From NCBI GenBank assembly GCA_002686085.1, contig NZAC01000011.1:106539-170538 (forward strand): a stretch of DNA of 64,000 bases, read 5' to 3'. The notes below the pieces were generated by a model. The model was not told where the DNA came from. It worked only from the letters and a program-made list of their open reading frames with translations, and searched no databases. This DNA comes from Roseibacillus sp. (GTDB lineage: Bacteria > Verrucomicrobiota > Verrucomicrobiia > Verrucomicrobiales > Akkermansiaceae). The position numbers and the translations under genes are program-made. Below, one piece after another: positions 20,164-28,535 of this stretch (its first letter is position 1; each line of letters begins with the position of its first letter).

Positions 20164-21423
20164 ATGAATGAGGCACACAAGGTTGTCATTGTGGGTGGAG
20201 GCTTAGCCGGTCTCGCCTGCGCGGTGCGCCTCCACGAGGCGGGCTTCCGTGTAATGGTAATCGAGTCCTCCAGTGGGCTGGGAGGAAGGGTTCGCTCAAG
20301 AATCCACAATGGGTTTATCCTCGACCGTGGATTTCAGGTGTTACTCGACGCCTACCCCCAGACTGCAAAATTTCTCGATCTCAAAGCACTCAATCTGAAA
20401 CCTTTCCGCCCAGGAGCGCTCGTATTCCAACACGGCACCCTTCACCGCCTGATGGACGTTTTTCGATGTCCGCAATATGCACTCTCAACCCCCTTCCAGC
20501 CCATCGGCAATCTCTGGGACAAATTGCTGGTAGGAAAAATGAGACTGGAGGCACTCATACCAAGGCGCAATCCCCTCCAGGAAGACTCCTCAACGGAATC
20601 CTATCTGAGAGACTATGGCTTCTCCGAGAACATGATCGACGGGTTCTTCCGAGCTTTTTATGGAGGCATCTTCCTCGAGAGGGATCTCAGAACCTCTAGT
20701 CGCATGTTCGAATTTACCTTCCGGATGTTTGCTACCGGAAACGCCACGATTCCCGCCAAAGGTATGCAGGAAATTCCCCGGCAGCTAGAAGCCCGGCTAC
20801 CTCCAGATGTCATCCGCACCAGCACCACCGTGGACTCCCTTGAAGCGAACCAGGTCACCCTCACCGATGGGGACATCATCTATGCGAATCGGGTTGTTGT
20901 GGCTACCGATGCAGAATCTGCAGCTAAGATCGTGCCGGGGCTTCAGAGGGACCCGGTGCCGTGGCGATCCGTCACGGGGCTCTACTATTCTGCTCCTCGA
21001 TCTCCACTGAAAGAGGCTATCATTGCGCTCAATGGGGAGGCGAGCGGCCTTGTTAACAACGTCTGCGCGCTCTCTGATGTCGCACCGGCTTACGCCCCAG
21101 ATGATCAGGCATTAATCTCGGTTTCTGTGCTGGGCCTCCATGAAGGCACTCAGTTTGAGGCCGCAGTTCTGCGCGAACTCCAACAGTGGTTCGGAGAACA
21201 AGTTCAATTGTGGAAACACCTGCACACTGACCGGATCAGGCGCGCTCTGCCGGAACAGAGTCCAGATCAGGACGCCGAGAAAAAAGACGAATTCCAGAGT
21301 CACGGGGGAGTCCTTATCTGTGGGGACCATTGCACCAGCGCCTCCATCGAGGGAGCCCTGACCTCCGGCCTGCGCGCGGCTGATTTCATCATCGAAAAAA
21401 ATGCGACCTCAAAATGTCAATGA
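20164..21423 (+). CDS. NAD(P)/FAD-dependent oxidoreductase (amine oxidase/CrtI-like superfamily)
   Basis: VVIVGGGLAGLACAVRLHEAGFRVMVIESSSGLGGRVRS; C-terminal GVLICGDHCTSASIEGALTSGLRAADFI. Confidence 0.85.
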   Translation: MNEAHKVVIVGGGLAGLACAVRLHEAGFRVMVIESSSGLGGRVRSRIHNGFILDRGFQVLLDAYPQTAKFLDLKALNLKPFRPGALVFQHGTLHRLMDVFRCPQYALSTPFQPIGNLWDKLLVGKMRLEALIPRRNPLQEDSSTESYLRDYGFSENMIDGFFRAFYGGIFLERDLRTSSRMFEFTFRMFATGNATIPAKGMQEIPRQLEARLPPDVIRTSTTVDSLEANQVTLTDGDIIYANRVVVATDAESAAKIVPGLQRDPVPWRSVTGLYYSAPRSPLKEAIIALNGEASGLVNNVCALSDVAPAYAPDDQALISVSVLGLHEGTQFEAAVLRELQQWFGEQVQLWKHLHTDRIRRALPEQSPDQDAEKKDEFQSHGGVLICGDHCTSASIEGALTSGLRAADFIIEKNATSKCQ

Positions 21424-21557
21424 GTCAAACACCTGAAACCGCCATCCGCACAAGTCGGACCAGCCTTCAGCCAATCTCCCCTCAAGCTGCGGCAGAATCT
21501 GATTCACCGCAGGCCCGATCAGGATTTGAGTTTGACTCCAGTCGCTCACGCTGACCC

Positions 21558-22241
21558 ATGATTGCAGGAGTCGATGGATGCAGAGAAGGCTGGGTCGGAG
21601 TATGGCTCGACCAGTCTGGAGCAGTAGCCGGGACGACATCCTCTGCCTCTCTGAAGAAGGTTCTCCAAAGCATACCAGAACTGGAAGTAGCCGGGATCGA
21701 TATGCCAATTCACCTCCTGGATGCCCCGACCAGGCTTGCAGATACTCACGCAAGGCGAGCCCTCGGGCCGGAACGCGGGAGGAGCATTTTCCCGGCACTG
21801 CCACGATTCACGATAGAAGAGAGGTGGCTCAAGGCAGAGTTTAATGATGTGAACACAACATGCCGGCAGCTTTACGGGAGGGCATTCTCCCGGCAGAGCC
21901 TTCATCTCCGTTCGAAAATTGCAGAAGTGAATCGGATGGAGCGAGAGGGGTTTCCAGTGATTGAAGTCCACCCTGAGCTCTCTTTCACTGCGATGAACGC
22001 TGGCCAACCTCTCACCTTTTCAAAAAAAACGTGGGGTGGATTTCGTGAGCGGATTTCACTCCTCGAAGAGAACGGCCTCCACCTGACTGATCACCTTCTC
22101 TTGCCTGTCCGGCACCTTGCTCCCGACGATATCGTTGACGCCGCAGCAGCGGCGTGGTCCGCCTATCGTCACTCTTTTGGCGGTGCCATTTCCTACCCTC
22201 CAAGCGATCAGAATCTCAGGGAACCCCGAATATGGGCATGA
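21558..22241 (+). CDS. DUF429 family protein
   Basis: MIAGVDGCREGWVGVWLD, IDMPIHLLD, VIEVHPELSF, HLAPDDIVDAAAAAWSA. Confidence 0.8.
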   Translation: MIAGVDGCREGWVGVWLDQSGAVAGTTSSASLKKVLQSIPELEVAGIDMPIHLLDAPTRLADTHARRALGPERGRSIFPALPRFTIEERWLKAEFNDVNTTCRQLYGRAFSRQSLHLRSKIAEVNRMEREGFPVIEVHPELSFTAMNAGQPLTFSKKTWGGFRERISLLEENGLHLTDHLLLPVRHLAPDDIVDAAAAAWSAYRHSFGGAISYPPSDQNLREPRIWA

Positions 22242-22548
22242 AGCTTCTTCCCGAAAAATCCCGTCGTGAGGCCGCCTGTTTTCTCCAAGCCTGATCATTA
22301 CATGGAGAGTGCTCTAATCTGCAGGTCACAGAGGTCGTGCCACTCGATCGATGGGCGCTTGAATCCCGTCCCTGTGGGTAATAGCCGCGCGCTTTCTGAA
22401 AAGCCATTAAGTCTCTTGCACTATTGCAAGGCAGGGCCATCTGTTACCCTGAAAAATTCACCATGTGATTCTCCCTTGGGGATAGCGGACTTTAGAGAGT
22501 GTAGAGGCCTCTGAGTCAGCTTTCTACCCTTTCTCAAGATCAAGCCCA

Positions 22549-23802
22549 ATGACCCGTGACCTTTTCCCCCCAGATGCGATCCAGTTTGCATCCACCCGCT
22601 CGGATGCTCTTCAGCAACTTCAGGAATTTGTCCCCTTCGCCGGGCGCTATTCACGCCACCGCAATCATGTATTCCCGGGACACAAGAACGTTTCTCGCCT
22701 TTCCCCTGCCATCAGGCATCGCCTTATTACGGAGGAGGAATGCTCTGCCGCACCTTTAGAACGTTACGCTCCTTCAACCATCGAGAAATTCACCCAGGAG
22801 ATCTATTGGCGCCGCTACTGGAAAGCGTGGCTCTCCCTGCGCCCACAGGTGTGGAGCAACTACCTCGATGATCTCCAGTTGATCAATAACAGTCCCCGCT
22901 ACGAAATGGCACGAGAAAGAGCTACCCTGTGCCAATCTGCCAAAGGACCGGTGGCCCTGATGAATCATTTCGCTAGGGAACTGCAGACCACAGGCTACCT
23001 GCACAATCATGCTCGTATGTGGTTCGCTGGCTGGTGGATTCATGTCGAGCGACTCCCATGGCAGCTCGGAGCCCACTTTTTCTTCAAGAACCTCCTCGAT
23101 GCTGATCCAGCATCGAACACTCTGTCATGGAGGTGGGTCGCAGGCCTTCAGACCCCGGGGAAGACCTACCTGCCACGGCGATCCAACATCGAAAAGTATA
23201 TGAGTCCTGATCTCTTGGATACGCTACAGGAGGGGCTTGAGATCCTTGAAAGACCCACAGCAGTTCACCCCGAGGCTGTGGAGAGGGAACGAATCACTCA
23301 CCCGGGCCCTGACCCGGAGACCCTGCCTGATAACCGGAATGCCGGCATCTGGGTTCACGAGGAAGATTTACTCCCGGAAGCCAGTCCCCTTTCCCCTCTT
23401 AAGCCAAAGGCAGTATTGGTAAGTGGAAATTCTGAAGCTTGGGAAAAATTTGACTTCGGTGGCCCCAAAAGGAAATGGCTGATGGCCGCATTGGAAGATG
23501 TACGTCTGCGCGCAGAGAACCACTTCCGGGTTTCGCCCGAAATCGTGACCCAGACCCATCAGCTTCAATCAATCACAAAATGGGCAAGGCGGGAGAAGCT
23601 CCGCCAAGTCGTAGCACTTCGCCCCCAAGTCGGACCTCTTGCTGATTTGATACCGAGCATCCGTCAGGAATTGGCCAGTCATGATGTCGAGCTTCTCCTT
23701 CTTGATCGAGCGAAAGACCGGGCGGCTCGCTCCCTCGCTACGGGAAGCTTTTTTTCATTTTGGAAAAAGTGCCAGAGAGAATTCCCTGAGCTCTCCGCAT
23801 AG
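22549..23802 (+). CDS. Photolyase/cryptochrome-type FAD-binding domain protein
   Basis: YSRHRNHVFPGHKNVSRLSPAIRHRLITEEE..., MNHFARELQTTGYLHNHARMWFAGWWIHV...LPWQLGAHFFFKNLLDADPASNTLSWRWVAGLQTPGKTYLPRRSNIEKY (FAD domain). Confidence 0.85.
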   Translation: MTRDLFPPDAIQFASTRSDALQQLQEFVPFAGRYSRHRNHVFPGHKNVSRLSPAIRHRLITEEECSAAPLERYAPSTIEKFTQEIYWRRYWKAWLSLRPQVWSNYLDDLQLINNSPRYEMARERATLCQSAKGPVALMNHFARELQTTGYLHNHARMWFAGWWIHVERLPWQLGAHFFFKNLLDADPASNTLSWRWVAGLQTPGKTYLPRRSNIEKYMSPDLLDTLQEGLEILERPTAVHPEAVERERITHPGPDPETLPDNRNAGIWVHEEDLLPEASPLSPLKPKAVLVSGNSEAWEKFDFGGPKRKWLMAALEDVRLRAENHFRVSPEIVTQTHQLQSITKWARREKLRQVVALRPQVGPLADLIPSIRQELASHDVELLLLDRAKDRAARSLATGSFFSFWKKCQREFPELSA

Positions 23803-23858
23803 AACGCCTAGAGCCTGCGATGTTCTCGCCATATGTCACGCCGCAAAGGAGAGCTTCC

Positions 23859-24092
23859 CTACGCCGCCTGAGGCCCGGCACTAAAATTGTCAAAAACCCT
23901 GTCCCGGAGTAAGCGGGCTCGCTCCAGATCCCCTGTTCCCAGCGAGAACCGAAGACGTCGCGAAAAGAGACCCTGATGGACGGTGATCTGGCACCACCAA
24001 GTCCCATTGTTATTGGTAAGATGATGGTTCGGATGTGATTCTCTTTCCCTGCTTACGAGGTGCATTGCTGGCCTGATGTTTGAGTAACTCAT
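23859..24092 (-). CDS. Small protein resembling the N-terminal DNA-binding region of tyrosine recombinases (stand-alone or remnant)
   Basis: MSYSNIRPAMH...NHHLTNNNGTWWCQITVHQGLFSRRLRFSLGTGDLERARLLRDRVF; no catalytic domain follows. Confidence 0.5.
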   Translation of the reverse strand: MSYSNIRPAMHLVSRERESHPNHHLTNNNGTWWCQITVHQGLFSRRLRFSLGTGDLERARLLRDRVFDNFSAGPQAA

Positions 24093-24106
24093 GATACTGA
24101 TTCTTC

Positions 24107-24264
24107 GTGGAGGAGAAGCACCCGGACTCGCGGTCCGAAAGGGCTGAACGAACACCTGTGAAAGCAGAAATGGGAGACCTTCGTTCAGCCCTTTCGGGCA
24201 GCGCATCGTGCCAGCTGGCACAGGCACCTTGTCGTCTCCGCGACAGGTTGCCGGATTTCTCCAC
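24107..24264 (-). repeat. Structured intergenic element: 18-bp perfect inverted repeat plus two further hairpins
   Basis: CCGAAAGGGCTGAACGAA(24135-24152)/TTCGTTCAGCCCTTTCGG(24180-24197); GTGCCAGCTGGCAC(24208-24221); imperfect stem ~24223-24252; outer GTGGAG(24107-24112)/CTCCAC(24259-24264). Confidence 0.65.
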
Positions 24265-24476
24265 CTTACGGCTGAGGAACCACTCTGAATGCTGCAAAAC
24301 CCTGCACTAAGGCTCTTCCAGAAGCAAGACGGCAACGCTACGAAAAGTGACATAATACCAGACGCCACAGTTCCAGGATTCTGAAATATGCCTGCGAAAG
24401 CCCTCCTCTCGTCCTACCTTCGCAGGGGAAGATCCCGTTTGCGCTCTCCTTGATAATTCTTACCATGCCGTTAGAC

Positions 24477-27068
24477 ATGAACCGATTCGTCGTCGTAATT
24501 CTCTCTCTGGCTTGCTCAACCCTAATAGGGATCTCGAGCGCCGAGGAGGAAACAAATCGATCCACCGGAATCAATCTGGCGCAAGGACGCGAGTTCTGGT
24601 CTTTCCGGCCCCTGAAGTCGGTTAGCCCGCCCGAAGTGAAAGATGAGTCGTGGGGGCATACACCCATCGATCCTTTCATTCTAGCCGAACTCGAAAAGAG
24701 ATCGTTGCGCCCCAACCCTGAGGCTTCCAGAAAAACGTTGCTCCGCCGGGCCATGTTTGGCTTGTGGGGTCTGCCGCCAGAGCCCTCTGAGATTGAGGCC
24801 TACCTCAACGATGAGTCCCCAGAGGCCTATGAGAAGCTCATCGACAAGCTTCTCGCCGGTCCCCATTACGGAGAGCGTTGGGCCCGACACTGGCTGGACC
24901 TCGCCCGCTTCGCCGAGAGCAATGGCTACGCCTTCGATAAGGACCGTGCTGACGCCTATCATTTCCGCGATTTCGTCATCAAGGCCCTGAACGAGGACAT
25001 GCCCTACAATCGCTTCGTGCGGTTGCAGATTGCGGGTGACCAGATGGAACCGGAAAACTATATGGCCCAGGCCGCCACCGGCTTCCTAGCTGCCGGCCCC
25101 TTCACCTCCCAGCAGACCCAGAAGGAGCGGGAACGCAGTCGCTATGAACAACTGGATGATATCGTCCACACCATGGGCACCTCGATGCTTGGTCTGACCA
25201 TCGGCTGTGCCCGATGTCACGACCACAAGTATGACCCTGTCCCCATCCGTGACTACTACCGGTTGGTCTCCTGTTTTTCCGAGACGGGATTTCAGAATCA
25301 TGCCCACGATCCGAACCCGGCCAAAACACGGGAGGAAAAGCAAAAGTTCGATGCAGCCCACGAAAAGCTCGTTGCCTCCAGGACAAAGTTCGAGCAGGAG
25401 GTTCTTCCCTCCCGGCTGAGTGACTGGCTTGCAACCCGTGAGGAACCTGTAGAAGCCGAGACTCTCAGCCCCTGGAGCCACATTGGCCCCTTTGGAGCCT
25501 CGGATTTTAAAAAGGCCTACAACGAAGCCTTTCCCCCGGAGAAGAGCGTCAACCTCTCCGAAATCTACGAAGATCGGAAATGGGTGGCCCGCCCCGAATG
25601 GAAGGACGGAGCCATCCACAACACTCTTAAGGGCGACAACAGCGCAAATTACCTGTTCCGCACCATCGAAGTCTCTTCAGCACGGTCTCTTCCTGTCTCA
25701 TTCGGCAGAGACGATGCCATCAAGGTGTGGTTGAATGGCGAGTCCGTACTCGCCAAGGAAACTCAGGGCGGAGTCGCCAAAGATCAGGATAAACTCACCC
25801 TCGAGCTCAAGGCTGGATCCAACCAGCTGCTGGTAAAAATCGTCAATGGAGGAGGGGGTTCGGGATTCTACTTCAGCACCTCACCCGAGGTGCCAGAGAA
25901 GATCAACACTATTCTCGCTCTGGCGAAAGAGGCCCGGAGTGAAACACAGACACTGGAGGTGCTAAAGTGGTATGCCCCGCGGGATCCAGATTGGAGTAAG
26001 CTGAACGACGCCGTTGATGAGCATGCCAAGAAAGCTCCCAAACCCGCTCTTATCAATATTTATGCTGCCCGAAAAGGCGGGGCGACGTACAACTTTGGAG
26101 CCGATACTCGTAAGGTCTACTTTCTCGAACGCGGGGAATCGAACTCTAAAAACGGACTCGCAACCCCGGCGTTCCTCCGTGTCCTGCAGTCCGAAGATGC
26201 CACCGAGGACTACTGGCTCAAAGAGACTGAGGCCCGCCCACCCCGGGTCGCTCTCGCCCATTGGATAACGGACGAGCAAAAGGGCGCCGGACACCTCTTG
26301 GCGCGAGTTATTGTAAACCGCCTCTGGCAACATCATCTCGGGCTCGGCATCGTGAGGACTCCAAGTGACTTCGGCGCACAGGGCACGCCCCCAACTCATC
26401 CTGCTCTCCTCGACTACCTCGCCGGAGAACTCATCAGGAACGAATGGAGGCTTAAGCCCCTGCACAAAATGATCATGATGAGCGCTGTCTACCGCCAGCA
26501 GGGGAACTCCAATCAGATGGCGATGAAAGTGGACCCGGAAAACAAACTCTGGTGGAGGCGGGGAGCCACACGCCTCGAGGCGGAAGTCATCCGCGATTCA
26601 CTGCTGGCGGTCAGCGGAACACTGGACAAACGAATGTTCGATAAGGGGACGGTCGATCAGCGGCACACCCGCAGAAGTATTTATCTCACCGTAAAGAGGA
26701 GCAATCTGATCCCCATCCTTCAGCTCTTCGACGCACCTGACGCCATGCAAGGTATCGGGCAGCGTATTGCCACCACTGTTCCACCCCAGGCTCTCGCCAT
26801 GATGAATTCTCCCTACGTGCGGGAACTTGCTGAAAAGTTTGCCCTTCGCATCCGCCCGGATGAGAGCGTCGCAATCCCCGAGGTCATCCACCGAGCCTAT
26901 GCTCATGCGCTATCCAGACCTCCTTCAACCGTCGAGGAGCAGCAAATGAGCTCCTTCATCAAAGGACAGGCTGAATCCTATGGCAATACGGACGAGGCTA
27001 TGAAAATGGCAATTGCCGACTTCTGCCAGACCGTGATCTGCCTCAACGAATTTATCTTTGTCGACTGA
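24477..27068 (+). CDS. DUF1549/DUF1553 (PSCyt2-PSD1) protein with inserted beta-sandwich-like segment
   Basis: WSFRPLKSVSPPEVKD..., HYGERWARHWLDLARFAESNGYAFD, IGCARCHDHKYDPVPIRDYY, ARVIVNRLWQHHLGLGIVRTPSDFGAQG. Confidence 0.9.
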   Translation: MNRFVVVILSLACSTLIGISSAEEETNRSTGINLAQGREFWSFRPLKSVSPPEVKDESWGHTPIDPFILAELEKRSLRPNPEASRKTLLRRAMFGLWGLPPEPSEIEAYLNDESPEAYEKLIDKLLAGPHYGERWARHWLDLARFAESNGYAFDKDRADAYHFRDFVIKALNEDMPYNRFVRLQIAGDQMEPENYMAQAATGFLAAGPFTSQQTQKERERSRYEQLDDIVHTMGTSMLGLTIGCARCHDHKYDPVPIRDYYRLVSCFSETGFQNHAHDPNPAKTREEKQKFDAAHEKLVASRTKFEQEVLPSRLSDWLATREEPVEAETLSPWSHIGPFGASDFKKAYNEAFPPEKSVNLSEIYEDRKWVARPEWKDGAIHNTLKGDNSANYLFRTIEVSSARSLPVSFGRDDAIKVWLNGESVLAKETQGGVAKDQDKLTLELKAGSNQLLVKIVNGGGGSGFYFSTSPEVPEKINTILALAKEARSETQTLEVLKWYAPRDPDWSKLNDAVDEHAKKAPKPALINIYAARKGGATYNFGADTRKVYFLERGESNSKNGLATPAFLRVLQSEDATEDYWLKETEARPPRVALAHWITDEQKGAGHLLARVIVNRLWQHHLGLGIVRTPSDFGAQGTPPTHPALLDYLAGELIRNEWRLKPLHKMIMMSAVYRQQGNSNQMAMKVDPENKLWWRRGATRLEAEVIRDSLLAVSGTLDKRMFDKGTVDQRHTRRSIYLTVKRSNLIPILQLFDAPDAMQGIGQRIATTVPPQALAMMNSPYVRELAEKFALRIRPDESVAIPEVIHRAYAHALSRPPSTVEEQQMSSFIKGQAESYGNTDEAMKMAIADFCQTVICLNEFIFVD

Positions 27069-27069
27069 A

Positions 27070-28506
27070 ATGAGTAATCTTCCCTTCTATAATTCCCGCC
27101 GCAATTTCCTTCAGAAGGCTGGCCTCGGTTGCGGCTCCCTTGCCCTGACCAAGCTGCTCAGCGAAGAAGGCCTGCTGGGGCAGACAGCTATCGAATCCGG
27201 GTCGTCGCTGGCAGTTCCCGGGCCACACTTCGCCCCGAAGGCCAAGTCTGTGATATGGCTCTTTATGCCAGGCAGCCCCTCTCAGGTAGATACCTTCGAT
27301 TACAAGCCTGAGCTCCAGAAGCGCAACGGGGAAAAACTCATCGGGGCGGATCCCAAGACCGGGTTTTTTACCACCGATGGTAAGATTCTCGCTTCCCCTT
27401 TTTCATGGAAGCAGCACGGAGACTCCGGGACCTGGGTCTCCGAGATTTTCCCGAGCATGGCGCAGCATGTTGATGACATGGCTTTTCTCTATTCCTGCTA
27501 CTCGCAATCCAACAACCACACCCCGGCGATGCTGGAAATGAATTCCGGAATGTTCCTGCAGGGACGCCCCGCAATGGGCTCCTGGGTAACCTATGGCCTT
27601 GGCAGTGAAAACCAGAACCTTCCCGGGTTCGTTGTCCTGCACGGTGCCATGCCGCGCGGCGGAAAACCTATCTGGGCACCCGGCTTCCTGCCAAAGAAGT
27701 TTCAGCCTACTGCCATTAACGGAACTAATCCCATAGGCAACCTCGCACGACGAAAGAATATGGGTGACCAGCACCAGCGTGCCCAGCTCGATATTCTCAG
27801 GTCGATGAACCGGGCTCACGGAGAGCCCCGATCTCTTGAACGCGATCTCGCTGCTCGGATTGAGTCTTTCGAACTCGCCTACCGAATGCAAACCGCCGCC
27901 CCGGAAGCCATGGATGTGGAAAAGGAATCAAAAGCCACTCAACGAGCCTATGGACTCGACCAGAAGGAGACCCAGCTCGTTGGCCGTCAGTGCATCATGG
28001 CCCGGAGGCTTATAGAGAGAGGGGTCCGTTTCGTGCAGCTCTACGCAGGCACCAACGGCGGCGGAGGAGGAGTGGCCGACGTTCCGTGGGACGGTCATAA
28101 CGATATCGGGGCCAATCACCGAATCGCAGCCAAGAGCGTCGACCAGCCAATTGGCGCCCTTCTTTCCGACCTCAAGTCCCGGGGAATGCTCGAGGATACC
28201 CTCGTGGTCTGGGGAGGAGAATTTGGGCGCACCTCCGACGCACAGAGCGGTAAGGGTCGAGATCATAATCCCAACGCCTTCACCATGTGGATGGCCGGAG
28301 GAGGCATCAAGGGAGGTGCCCACTACGGAGCAAGTGACGAATTCGGCTACAAGGCTGTGGAAAACCGAGTCCACGTCAACGACCTCCATGCCACCATCCT
28401 GCACCTCCTCGGTATCGACCACGAACGCCTCACCTATTTCTTCAATGGGCGCAACTTCCGTCTCACTGACGTAGCTGGAAAGGTGATCAACGAGATTCTG
28501 GCCTGA
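27070..28506 (+). CDS. DUF1501 domain protein (Tat signal)
   Basis: NSRRNFLQKAGLGCG; VIWLFMPGSPSQVDTFDYKP; WGGEFGRTSDAQSGKGRDHNPNAFTMWMAGGGIKGG. Confidence 0.92.
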   Translation: MSNLPFYNSRRNFLQKAGLGCGSLALTKLLSEEGLLGQTAIESGSSLAVPGPHFAPKAKSVIWLFMPGSPSQVDTFDYKPELQKRNGEKLIGADPKTGFFTTDGKILASPFSWKQHGDSGTWVSEIFPSMAQHVDDMAFLYSCYSQSNNHTPAMLEMNSGMFLQGRPAMGSWVTYGLGSENQNLPGFVVLHGAMPRGGKPIWAPGFLPKKFQPTAINGTNPIGNLARRKNMGDQHQRAQLDILRSMNRAHGEPRSLERDLAARIESFELAYRMQTAAPEAMDVEKESKATQRAYGLDQKETQLVGRQCIMARRLIERGVRFVQLYAGTNGGGGGVADVPWDGHNDIGANHRIAAKSVDQPIGALLSDLKSRGMLEDTLVVWGGEFGRTSDAQSGKGRDHNPNAFTMWMAGGGIKGGAHYGASDEFGYKAVENRVHVNDLHATILHLLGIDHERLTYFFNGRNFRLTDVAGKVINEILA

Positions 28507-28535
28507 CGCGATTCCACTCGCATGGGCCTACCGGT

